Shown in pieces: positions 7,762-14,843 of a stretch of DNA of 47,495 nt (the first letter of the stretch is position 1; each line of letters opens with the position of its first letter). The position numbers were made by a program, and so were the translations under genes. The stretch is from Mannheimia sp041807705. GTDB taxonomy: Bacteria > Pseudomonadota > Gammaproteobacteria > Enterobacterales > Pasteurellaceae. The notes beneath the pieces were generated by a model. That model saw only the letters and a program-made list of their open reading frames with translations, ran no database searches and was not told where the DNA came from. The stretch spans positions 1-47,495 of the forward strand of contig NZ_JBGTYY010000016.1 in NCBI RefSeq assembly GCF_041807705.1. The letters are read 5' to 3'.

Positions 7762-9306
7762 TTAATCTTTATTTTTCTGCTTTTTTGCTTTAAATATTAA
7801 AATTAAAACTGCCATCACTGCTGCTGTTGCCACAAATCCGAATAAAGCAGATTGCGTGAAACCTACGACTAAGTAGCCAACAATAGAAGCAGCAGCAACC
7901 AATAACGCATAAGGCAACTGAGAAATAACGTGATCCATATGGTTACATTGCGCTCCTGTTGAAGACAATATAGTGGTATCTGATACTGGCGAGCAGTGGT
8001 CTCCGCATACTGCTCCAGCCATTACTGCCGATAAGCACGGAATGATTAATGCAGGATCAGTATGAACCGCCATTGCCGCACCAATTGGTAACATAATACC
8101 AAATGTTCCCCAGCTTGTACCTGTTGAGAATGCCATAAATGCGGCTAATACGAATAAAATCGCCGGTAAGAAACCTGCGGCGATATGCTCGCCAACTAAA
8201 CTAGATAGATATTTACCCGTTTGCATATCGCTTACTACACCGTTGATTGTCCACGCAAAGAATAAGATAGTAATTGCACCAGACATCATTTTTACACCTA
8301 AACCATAAGCACGAACGTAATTTTTTAGTGAAATATAACCGCTTGCCATAATACAAATAGTGGCAACAATAACTGATGCTAAACCGCCTACTACTAATGA
8401 AATGCCTACGGTGGTATTTTCAAAAGCACCTAAAATAGAGAATGGCGAACCTGCTTCGGCTAACGCATCAGCCCCCGTTTTGATCATCATTGCAACTGTA
8501 ACCACAATTAAGGTAATAATCGGGAATACTAAATTACGCATACGACCTTTAACTTCAATAGCTTCTTCCTCTGTTTCTGCTAAAAGTTCGGCTTGGCGTT
8601 CAAAACGAGCCATTGAGCCAATATCAAATGAGAAATATGCTACAAAGAACACCATAATCATTGCAAAAATTGCATAGAAGTTCATCGCACTCATTGTCAT
8701 AAATGCACCAAGTGGTGAATAGCCTGTGATTGAGTGCGTTGCTAATAAGCCAGCAATTAAAGTAATAATATAAGCACCCCAGCTTGAAATCGGCATTAAT
8801 ACACACATTGGTGCTGCAGTTGAGTCAAGAATATAGGCTAATTTTGCACGAGAAATACGGAATTTATCCGTTACCGGACGAGCTATAGCCCCTACCGCTA
8901 AACTGTGGAAATAGTCATCAATGAAAGTAAAGAAAACTAAACCTGCTGCCATTAATTTAGCACCACGTTTGCCCTTTATTCTTTTTTGCGCCCAATTTGC
9001 AAAAGCTTGGTTACTGCCTGAAATGCTTAATAAAGAAGTTAATACACCTAATAAAATTAAGAATAAAATAATATTAATGTTGTTAGAATTTAAACCTTCT
9101 TCACCGCCTTTATAGACTAACGAAACAACGCTATTTTTAATATAAGTAAGAGCATCAAGGAAATTGCTATTGGTTAGCATAAATGCACCAAAAATAATCC
9201 CGATGCTTAATGAAATGATCACTTTACGTGTAACAATTGCCAAAATTAATGCAATCAACGCTGGTAACACCGACCAGAACGATGTGGAATAATCAACTAG
9301 ATTCAT
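7762..9306 (-). CDS. lysW: NhaC-family transporter, putative lysine transporter LysW
   Basis: A 514-residue polytopic membrane protein of the NhaC ion-antiporter superfamily, with about a dozen hydrophobic segments. The start at 9306 (MNLVDYSTSFWSVLPALIAL) begins directly with the first membrane region. An in-frame ATG at 9450 would lie inside the riboswitch, so it is rejected. Family hallmarks include FFTFIDDYFHSLAVGAIARPV and GTSWGTFGIMLPIGAAMA, plus the CGDHCSPVSDTTILSSTGA motif near the C-terminus. Taken alone the protein could be read as a Na+/H+ antiporter. The lysine riboswitch upstream argues instead for lysine import, as predicted for LysW proteins from riboswitch surveys; the substrate is not shown by the sequence itself. 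It is monocistronic and divergent from hns. Confidence 0.8.
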   Translation of the reverse strand: MNLVDYSTSFWSVLPALIALILAIVTRKVIISLSIGIIFGAFMLTNSNFLDALTYIKNSVVSLVYKGGEEGLNSNNINIILFLILLGVLTSLLSISGSNQAFANWAQKRIKGKRGAKLMAAGLVFFTFIDDYFHSLAVGAIARPVTDKFRISRAKLAYILDSTAAPMCVLMPISSWGAYIITLIAGLLATHSITGYSPLGAFMTMSAMNFYAIFAMIMVFFVAYFSFDIGSMARFERQAELLAETEEEAIEVKGRMRNLVFPIITLIVVTVAMMIKTGADALAEAGSPFSILGAFENTTVGISLVVGGLASVIVATICIMASGYISLKNYVRAYGLGVKMMSGAITILFFAWTINGVVSDMQTGKYLSSLVGEHIAAGFLPAILFVLAAFMAFSTGTSWGTFGIMLPIGAAMAVHTDPALIIPCLSAVMAGAVCGDHCSPVSDTTILSSTGAQCNHMDHVISQLPYALLVAAASIVGYLVVGFTQSALFGFVATAAVMAVLILIFKAKKQKNKD

Positions 9307-9405
9307 AAAACCTCTAAAATGACTTTGTATAATTTGTATATAAGAATAATAGCCAAACAAGAGATGTACTGAGATATTTATAGAAATAAATAAAAGGAAG
9401 GAAAT

Positions 9406-9605
9406 ATGAAAAAAACAAAAACCCACCCTAACAGTAGCACTCCGTAGCATTTACTACGACAGTGTCGTTTCTTTCGAGAACGACCCCAACCAATTAAGAT
9501 GACGCTTAATTGATTTCGGCAAGTCCACCTTTCCTTTTTCTTCATCGTTTTCCACTCCGAAAAAATACTTATTGAATTTGCACCTCTACATTTTGTAGGA
9601 CGGTG
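9406..9605 (-). promoter_or_regulatory. Lysine riboswitch (L box) with built-in terminator
   Basis: On the minus strand the lysine aptamer core elements appear in order: GUAGAGGUGCAAAUU, a loop-E-like AAUAAGUAUU, GGAAAGGUGG, CUUGCCGAAAUC, GGUUGGGGUCGUUCUC/GAAACGAC, CUGUCGUAGUAAAUGCUACG and the closing GGAGUGCUAC. The P1 strands GUAG and CUAC pair, and the helix extends outward as CCGUCCUA with UAGGGUGG. The outer strand runs straight into UUUUUGUUUUUUU, so the ligand-stabilised P1 appears itself to form the terminator stem. Lysine would then stop transcription before lysW. A separate antiterminator strand was not identified. The 79-codon frame through this element is a shadow. Confidence 0.92.
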
Positions 9606-9733
9606 TAAAGATACCACGAATATCCTAAGATATAAAGCCCTCTTTTTATTTATATTTATTTACCTTAAATATCTTTTAATATATGATAAATAAGAATAGA
9701 ATTAACCTCGTTACTAATACATAGGAGAATACA

Positions 9734-10153
9734 ATGTCAGATTTAAAAAGCCTTTTAAATATTCGTAGCTTAAGAGTATTTGCTAAAGATTTAGCACTTG
9801 AACAATTAAAGTCACTTGCTGAAAAGTTAGATACTATTATTGCTGAAAAAGAAGAGGAAATTAGAAAAGAAGAGCAAGAAAGAGCTAAACAGTTAGAAAG
9901 TTTAAATAAATATGCTGAAATGTTAAGACAAGATGGGCTTTCTATTGATGAATTAGCTCAATTATTAGCAGATAAAGTAATTAAAGGTCGCAAAACACCT
10001 AAAGAACGCAAAGCAGTTGCTCCTCGCCCTGCTAAATATAAATTTGTTGATGCAGAAGGTAATGAAAAAACTTGGACAGGTCAAGGCAGAACACCAAAAG
10101 TATTGCAAGAAGCTCTTGATAAAGGCAAAAAATTAGAAGATTTTGCTATTTAA
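9734..10153 (+). CDS. hns: H-NS family nucleoid-associated silencer
   Basis: Small DNA-binding protein that coats AT-rich DNA and represses transcription. It has 139 residues. The N-terminal two-thirds is a long charged coiled coil for dimerisation and oligomerisation (about residues 10-75, rich in E, K and L). A flexible basic linker (KGRKTPKERKAVAPRPAK) follows. The C-terminal domain carries the DNA-binding loop TWTGQGRTPK near residue 115, as in E. coli H-NS. A ribosome site, AGGAG, precedes the ATG. The upstream 120 bases are very AT-rich, compatible with autorepression. The gene has its own terminator and precedes purU; E. coli also keeps hns close to purU. Confidence 0.93.
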   Translation: MSDLKSLLNIRSLRVFAKDLALEQLKSLAEKLDTIIAEKEEEIRKEEQERAKQLESLNKYAEMLRQDGLSIDELAQLLADKVIKGRKTPKERKAVAPRPAKYKFVDAEGNEKTWTGQGRTPKVLQEALDKGKKLEDFAI

Positions 10154-10180
10154 TTTATTATTTAATAAAGATTAGATATG

Positions 10181-10210
10181 AGAGAACTCTAATTGAGTTC
10201 TCTTCTTTTT
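10181..10210 (+). terminator. Intrinsic terminator of hns
   Basis: AGAGAACTC, a five-base loop TAATT, then GAGTTCTCT, followed by TCTTTTT. The stem is a perfect 9 bp and lies 27 bases past the hns stop. Confidence 0.85.
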
Positions 10211-10225
10211 ATAACAGGAAATCAA

Positions 10226-11062
10226 ATGCTTGAGCATAAAATATTATTAACTGAATGCCCTGATGATACAGGATTAGTGGCTAAAATCACCAATATTTGT
10301 TACAAACACCAATTAAATATTATTAAAAATTCTGAATTTGTGGATAATGAAACTAAACGTTTTTTTATGCGTACTGAGTTAAATGGTATTTTTAATGATA
10401 AAACATTACTAGCCGATCTTGAATTTACTTTACCTGAAGGTTCTATTTATAAATTATTACCAAAACAGAGAAAGCGAGTTGTTATTTTAGTAACTAAAGA
10501 AGCTCACTGTTTAGGCGATTTACTAATGAAAAACTATTACGGTGGTTTAGATGTAGAAATTGCGGCGGTAATTGGTAATCACGATACATTAAGAGAGTTA
10601 GTTGAACGCTTTGATGTGCCGTTCCACTTAGTTAGCCACGAAAATTTAACACGAGTTGAACACGATAAACTATTAGCCGCTAAAATTGACGAATACGCTC
10701 CAGATTATATTGTATTGGCAAAATATATGCGTGTGCTTAATCCAGAATTTGTGGCTCATTATCCAAATCGTGTTGTCAATATTCACCACTCTTTCTTACC
10801 TGCATTTATTGGAGCGAAACCCTATCAACGTGCTTACGAGCGTGGGGTAAAAATTATTGGTGCAACCGCTCATTTTGTAAATGATGAATTAGATGAAGGT
10901 CCAATTATTATGCAAAATGTGATCAACGTTGATCATACCTACACGGCAGAAGCAATGATGCGAGCAGGACGAGATGTGGAAAAAACGGTTCTTAGCCAAG
11001 CATTAGAACTCGTTCTTTCCGATAAAGTTTTTGTTTATAAAAACAAAACCATTATTTTATAA
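10226..11062 (+). CDS. purU: Formyltetrahydrofolate deformylase
   Basis: Hydrolyses 10-formyl-tetrahydrofolate to formate and tetrahydrofolate, balancing one-carbon pools and feeding formate to purine synthesis. The start at 10226 follows AGGAAATCAA and gives 278 residues (E. coli 280). An in-frame TTG at 10193 lies within the hns terminator and is rejected. The N-terminal ACT domain (about residues 1-80, LLTECPDDTGLVAKIT) is followed by a formyltransferase fold. That fold carries NIHHSFLPAFIGAKPY with the catalytic Asn and His, and DELDEGPIIMQ with the catalytic Asp. The gene ends in a bidirectional terminator shared with sanA. Confidence 0.96.
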   Translation: MLEHKILLTECPDDTGLVAKITNICYKHQLNIIKNSEFVDNETKRFFMRTELNGIFNDKTLLADLEFTLPEGSIYKLLPKQRKRVVILVTKEAHCLGDLLMKNYYGGLDVEIAAVIGNHDTLRELVERFDVPFHLVSHENLTRVEHDKLLAAKIDEYAPDYIVLAKYMRVLNPEFVAHYPNRVVNIHHSFLPAFIGAKPYQRAYERGVKIIGATAHFVNDELDEGPIIMQNVINVDHTYTAEAMMRAGRDVEKTVLSQALELVLSDKVFVYKNKTIIL

Positions 11063-11065
11063 AAT

Positions 11066-11095
11066 AAATAGCCAGTTATTAAAAACTGGCTATTT
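11066..11095. terminator. Bidirectional terminator between purU and sanA
   Basis: AAATAGCCAGTT and AACTGGCTATTT form a perfect 12-bp stem around a 6-base loop, flanked by A and T runs on both sides. The distal arm touches the sanA stop codon (11095-11097), so one hairpin serves both convergent genes. Confidence 0.85.
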
Positions 11096-11739
11096 TATTT
11101 AGAGGGAATGTCTTCCAACGTTTCAGGGGTTTTACCAATTAATAAATTAAATAGCATTACCGTTCTTGCTACAATCTCCCTTAATCTTACTTGATAAGCC
11201 CCTTCAGGATATTTCGCTGCATAACAAATTGCGTCAATATTTTTAAATTTAGCAATAAATAAAGCTCTCTCACAATGGAATTTCTGCGACACAATGATAA
11301 ACGGTGGTAATTTATATACTTCAGTTGCTCTTACAATCGAATCGAATGTAGTGTACCCAGCATAATCTTGCTTAATTTGTGGCTGAGGAACCCCCATTTT
11401 TAGCAAATCATTAGTCATTGTTTTTGGCTCATTATAATAAGGGGTTTTATTATCGCCACTGACTAAAAGTTTATTTACTTTTTCACTTTTCACTAATTGC
11501 TTTGCGGCTTCTAAGCGGTATTTGTAATATTCATTAATTACGTTTTTTGAATAAAATTTCGCCGTACCAAGTACTACGGCATAATCCCTATGCGGCAGAT
11601 CTTTAATCTCGCTGTAGACTTTATCCCGTACGGCATAGCTCGTTACTGAATCTACAATTAATAAGGTTGCAATGCCTATTAAATGTAAGCTCACAAGCAC
11701 TTTTATGCCAAACTGTTTGATTTGATGAAAAAACGGCAA
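11095..11739 (-). CDS. sanA: SanA/YdcF-like DUF218 family membrane protein
   Basis: A 214-residue protein of the DUF218 fold with a single N-terminal membrane helix (about residues 12-30, VLVSLHLIGIATLLIVDSV). E. coli SanA affects envelope permeability, including vancomycin exclusion at high temperature; the reaction is unknown. Family features include DYAVVLGTAKFYS near residue 53, YYKYRLEAAKQL, LLVSGDN and TFDSIVRA, then FIIVSQKFHCERALFIAKF. The charged residues of the DUF218 pocket are in place. The gene is convergent with purU and shares its terminator. It is divergent from metX, from which it is separated by about 300 bases of regulatory DNA. Confidence 0.85.
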   Translation of the reverse strand: MPFFHQIKQFGIKVLVSLHLIGIATLLIVDSVTSYAVRDKVYSEIKDLPHRDYAVVLGTAKFYSKNVINEYYKYRLEAAKQLVKSEKVNKLLVSGDNKTPYYNEPKTMTNDLLKMGVPQPQIKQDYAGYTTFDSIVRATEVYKLPPFIIVSQKFHCERALFIAKFKNIDAICYAAKYPEGAYQVRLREIVARTVMLFNLLIGKTPETLEDIPSK

Positions 11740-11810
11740 TTACCTAACCTCTTAAGCTTCGACTTCCTATAATTGACTTTATTTTTATTACTTGAGCAAT
11801 GAGTATATTA

Positions 11811-11830
11811 CAGACAAGTAAAATTGTCTG
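11811..11830. promoter_or_regulatory. Unassigned operator-like inverted repeat between sanA and metX
   Basis: CAGACAA-N6-TTGTCTG is a perfect dyad. On the minus strand it overlaps a possible sanA promoter (CAGACA, 17 bases, TATACT). On the plus strand TTGTCT is 16 bases before TATGCT. I do not recognise the regulator. The rest of 11740-11910 shows no gene. Confidence 0.4.
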
Positions 11831-11911
11831 ATCGTTCAATCAATTTATGCTATTTCAGCGTATTTGTTAAGTCCTAAACCCTATTTATTGCACTGAAAAC
11901 TTAAAATTTTT

Positions 11912-11943
11912 AGCCGTTTAAAAATCTAGACGTTTAGACGGCT
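11912..11943 (+). promoter_or_regulatory. Four tandem MetJ (met box) repeats
   Basis: In one continuous 8-base register the sequence reads AGCCGTTT, AAAAATCT, AGACGTTT, AGACGGCT. These match the met box consensus AGACGTCT at 6, 5, 7 and 7 of 8 positions. MetJ dimers bind such arrays cooperatively with S-adenosylmethionine as corepressor. The array ends 8 bases before the -35 of metX. The outer parts (TTTTAGCCGT at 11908 and ACGGCTAAAA at 11938) also form a 10-bp inverted repeat. Confidence 0.85.
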
Positions 11944-11951
11944 AAAATTTC

Positions 11952-11980
11952 TTGACAATTAACAGTAACACCGTTAATTT
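11952..11980 (+). promoter_or_regulatory. metX promoter
   Basis: A consensus -35 TTGACA (11952-11957) is followed after 17 bases by TAATTT (11975-11980) as a moderate -10. It lies immediately downstream of the MetJ boxes and about 60 bases before the start codon. Confidence 0.6.
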
Positions 11981-11998
11981 AACCATATTATTACTATT

Positions 11999-12007
11999 AC
12001 AAGCGGT
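11999..12007 (+). repeat. DNA uptake signal (ACAAGCGGT)
   Basis: The core 9-mer is followed by an A/T tract and TTTTTGCAAA, the extended Apl-type uptake signal. It lies in the metX leader, just before the ribosome site AAGGA. Confidence 0.85.
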
Positions 12008-12041
12008 TAAAAAAGCATAAATTTTTGCAAATAAGGATTCT

Positions 12042-13115
12042 ATGGCTCAGCATATCACACTTTTTGAGGAAACGCCTTTATCCCTTTCATTCGGTGGCGA
12101 ACTTTCCCCTATTACAGTGGCGTATCAAACTTACGGCGTATTAAATGCAGATAAAAGCAATGCGGTGTTAATTTGCCACGCCTTAACCGGCGATGCAGAA
12201 CCTTATTACGATTCTGCCACCGAGAAAGGCTGGTGGCAGGATTTTATCGGCAAAGGCTTAGCCTTTGATACCGAAAAATATTTCTTTATTTGTAGTAACG
12301 TTCTAGGTGGTTGTAAAGGTACAACCGGTCCTACCTCCATCAATCCACAAACCAATAGACCTTACGGCAGCCAATTTCCAATTATTACCGTTCAAGATAT
12401 TGTTAATGTACAAAAAGCCTTAATTGATTACTTAGAAATCCCTGCTCTCCACGCCGTCATTGGTGGCTCTTTTGGTGGAATGCAAGCCACACAATGGGGA
12501 ATTAGCTATCCTGATCAGGTGCGTAATATTATCAACCTCTGTTCATCAATAACCCTTAGTGCTGAAGCGATAGGGTTTAACCACGTTATGCGTCAAGCAA
12601 TTATTAACGACCCTCACTTCAACGGTGGCGATTATTATGATGGCATTGCCCCCGATAATGGCTTAAAAATTGCCAGAATGTTAGGAATGCTTACCTACCG
12701 CACCGATATTCAATTAGCCAAAGCCTTTGGACGAGAAACCAAGCAACAAGGGCAAATTTGGGGCGATCATTTTCAAGTAGAATCTTATTTAAGCTATCAA
12801 GGCACCAAATTTTTAGGGCGTTTTGATGCGAATACTTACCTTCGCTTATTAAGAGCCTTAGATCTATATGACCCTGCTCTTGGCTATGAAAACGAAGAAG
12901 CTGCACTAAAACGCATTAAAGCGAATTATGTGTTTGTCGCCGTTACCAGTGATCAGCTTTTCAAACAAGTTGATGTTTATAAAAGCAAACAGAAATTAGA
13001 ACAAGCGGGTGTTAATTTAGAATTCCACGAATTCCACTCTGATTTCGGGCACGATTCATTCTTAGTCGATTATGATTTCTTTGAACCAATGATTAGAAAA
13101 GGGCTGGAAAAGTAA
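12042..13115 (+). CDS. metX: Homoserine O-acetyltransferase
   Basis: Transfers acetyl from acetyl-CoA to homoserine, the first committed step of methionine synthesis in this family, where E. coli uses the unrelated MetA. The protein has 357 residues of alpha/beta-hydrolase fold. The nucleophile is Ser143 in GGSFGGMQ, with Asp304 in VTSDQLF and His337 in SDFGHDSFL completing the triad. The NVLGGCKGTTGP oxyanion/substrate loop is near residue 87. A ribosome site, AAGGA, precedes the ATG. Four MetJ boxes upstream show that it should be repressed when S-adenosylmethionine is plentiful. MetX and succinyl-specific variants are hard to separate by eye; the acetyl assignment rests on the family. Confidence 0.95.
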   Translation: MAQHITLFEETPLSLSFGGELSPITVAYQTYGVLNADKSNAVLICHALTGDAEPYYDSATEKGWWQDFIGKGLAFDTEKYFFICSNVLGGCKGTTGPTSINPQTNRPYGSQFPIITVQDIVNVQKALIDYLEIPALHAVIGGSFGGMQATQWGISYPDQVRNIINLCSSITLSAEAIGFNHVMRQAIINDPHFNGGDYYDGIAPDNGLKIARMLGMLTYRTDIQLAKAFGRETKQQGQIWGDHFQVESYLSYQGTKFLGRFDANTYLRLLRALDLYDPALGYENEEAALKRIKANYVFVAVTSDQLFKQVDVYKSKQKLEQAGVNLEFHEFHSDFGHDSFLVDYDFFEPMIRKGLEK

Positions 13116-13139
13116 TTTGCATTTTTTATAATAAGAACG

Positions 13140-13148
13140 ACCGCTTGT
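13140..13148 (-). repeat. DNA uptake signal (ACAAGCGGT)
   Basis: Inverted copy, ACCGCTTGT, in the gap between metX and the terminator it shares with lysS. Confidence 0.8.
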
Positions 13149-13154
13149 AATAGC

Positions 13155-13181
13155 AAAAAAGCACACCGAAGTGTGCTTTTT
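13155..13181. terminator. Bidirectional terminator between metX and lysS
   Basis: AAAAAAGCACAC, a CGAA tetraloop, then GTGTGCTTTTT. The A and T runs on either side make it usable on both strands for the convergent genes. Confidence 0.85.
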
Positions 13182-13196
13182 GTCGTTTTATACTTA

Positions 13197-14699
13197 TTAT
13201 TTCTGACGCATTGCAGGGAATAAAATCACATCACGGATTGACGGAGCGTTCGCAAAAATCATTGCTAAGCGGTCAATACCTAAGCCTTCGCCTGCTGTTG
13301 GTGGTAAACCGTGTTCTAGTGCTACGATAAAGTCTTCATCTTTAAACATTGCTTCATCATCGCCCGCATCTTTTGCCGTCACTTGAGCATCAAAACGCTC
13401 TGCTTGGTCTTCCGCATCATTTAGTTCTGAGAAACCGTTACCAATTTCGCGTCCACCAATAAATAACTCGAAACGATCTGTTACTTCAGGGTTTTCATCA
13501 TTACGGCGAGCAAGTGGCGAAATTTCTGCAGGGTGTGCCATTAAGAACGTCGGCTGAATTAACTGATGTTCTGCCACTTCTTCAAAAATTGCATTCACAA
13601 CAGAACCTAAGCCCCACGATTTTTGAATTTCAATGCCTAAACCTTTTGCAATTTCAACAGTTTTCTCAAAGTTATCTAGATCTTCACGTTTAATGCCGTT
13701 GCCGTATTTCACGATTGCATCGTGCATTGTGATACGCTCAAACGGTTTGCCAAAATCAAACACATATTCACCATAAGGCACATCTGTTGTACCAAGAATA
13801 TCTAACGCTAATTGACGTAACAACTCTTCGGTGTTATCCATTAAATCGTGGTAATCCGCATAAGCTTGGTAGTATTCAATCATCGTAAATTCCGGGTTGT
13901 GGCGAACAGAAACCCCTTCGTTACGGAAGTTGCGGTTTAATTCAAATACACGCTCAAAACCGCCTACCACTAAGCGTTTTAAATAAAGTTCCGGTGCGAT
14001 ACGCAAATACATATCCACATCTAAGGCATTATGGTGCGTTACGAAAGGTTTTGCTGCTGCACCGCCCGGGATTACTTGTAACATTGGTGTTTCCACTTCG
14101 ATGAAATCTCTGTCTAAGAAGAATTTGCGAATGCCTGAAACCACTTGTGAGCGGATCATAAAGGTACGGCGTGATTCTTCGTTAGAAATTAAATCTAAGT
14201 AACGCTGACGATAGCGAGTTTCTAAATCGGTTAAACCGTGATGTTTATCCGGTAATGGACGTAACGCTTTGGTTAAAAGCTGAACTTCTGAACAACGAAC
14301 GGTTAATTCACCTGTTTTAGTTTTAAATAGCGTACCTTCAACGCCGATAATATCGCCTAAGTCCCAAAGGCTTACCTTTTCTTCGTAAACACTTTCAGCT
14401 AAGTTATCACGAGCCACATAAAGCTGGATTGCACCGCTAACATCTTGAATGGTAAAGAAAGAGGCTTTGCCCATTATACGTTTTAGCATAATACGGCCAG
14501 CAACTTTTACTTGAATATTTTGTTCTTTTAATGCTTCGCCTCCCACTTCATCATATTGAACGTGTAAATCTTTCGCTAACGCATCGCGGCGGAAAGTATT
14601 TGGAAACGCGTTACCCTGCTCACGAATTTTAGTTAATTTCTCACGGCGGGCTAACATTTCCCCATTTAGATCTAATTCTTGATTTTCTACTTCAGACAT
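13197..14699 (-). CDS. lysS: Lysyl-tRNA synthetase, class II
   Basis: Charges tRNA-Lys with lysine. It has 500 residues (E. coli LysS 505). An N-terminal OB-fold anticodon-binding domain (about 55-160) contains VKVAGRIMLKRIMGKASFFTIQD. The class II core shows motif 1 around FIEVETPMLQVIPGGAAAKPF and motif 2 as FRNEGVSVRHNPEFTMIEYYQAYADY. Motif 3 is GLPPTAGEGLGIDRLAMI near the C-terminus. It starts MSEVENQELDLNGEM and stands alone on the minus strand, between terminators. No prfB gene is adjacent, unlike E. coli. Confidence 0.97.
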   Translation of the reverse strand: MSEVENQELDLNGEMLARREKLTKIREQGNAFPNTFRRDALAKDLHVQYDEVGGEALKEQNIQVKVAGRIMLKRIMGKASFFTIQDVSGAIQLYVARDNLAESVYEEKVSLWDLGDIIGVEGTLFKTKTGELTVRCSEVQLLTKALRPLPDKHHGLTDLETRYRQRYLDLISNEESRRTFMIRSQVVSGIRKFFLDRDFIEVETPMLQVIPGGAAAKPFVTHHNALDVDMYLRIAPELYLKRLVVGGFERVFELNRNFRNEGVSVRHNPEFTMIEYYQAYADYHDLMDNTEELLRQLALDILGTTDVPYGEYVFDFGKPFERITMHDAIVKYGNGIKREDLDNFEKTVEIAKGLGIEIQKSWGLGSVVNAIFEEVAEHQLIQPTFLMAHPAEISPLARRNDENPEVTDRFELFIGGREIGNGFSELNDAEDQAERFDAQVTAKDAGDDEAMFKDEDFIVALEHGLPPTAGEGLGIDRLAMIFANAPSIRDVILFPAMRQK

Positions 14700-14776
14700 T
14701 GAATTACCTTAGATTTCAAAATTTGGATAAATAAAACTGGTCGATTATACGTTATTTTAGGCAGTTTTGGTAGAAA

Positions 14777-14785
14777 ACAAGCGGT
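14777..14785 (+). repeat. DNA uptake signal (ACAAGCGGT)
   Basis: Core 9-mer followed by an A/T tract and TTTTGCAAAA, in the lysS-rng gap. Confidence 0.85.
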
Positions 14786-14805
14786 AAGATTTTCGATAAA
14801 TTTTG

Positions 14806-14838
14806 CAAAAAGAGGATTGAGGCTACCCCAATCCTCTT
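14806..14838 (-). terminator. Intrinsic terminator of rng
   Basis: On the minus strand AAGAGGATTG and CAATCCTCTT form a 10-bp stem around a 9-base loop, followed by UUUUUGC. It lies 6 bases past the rng stop. Confidence 0.8.
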
Positions 14839-14843
14839 ATTAA

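Noticed and set aside
9378..9617. 79-codon minus-strand ORF upstream of lysW
   Set aside because: It coincides with the lysine riboswitch, whose conserved elements are RNA structure, and the translation resembles no protein.
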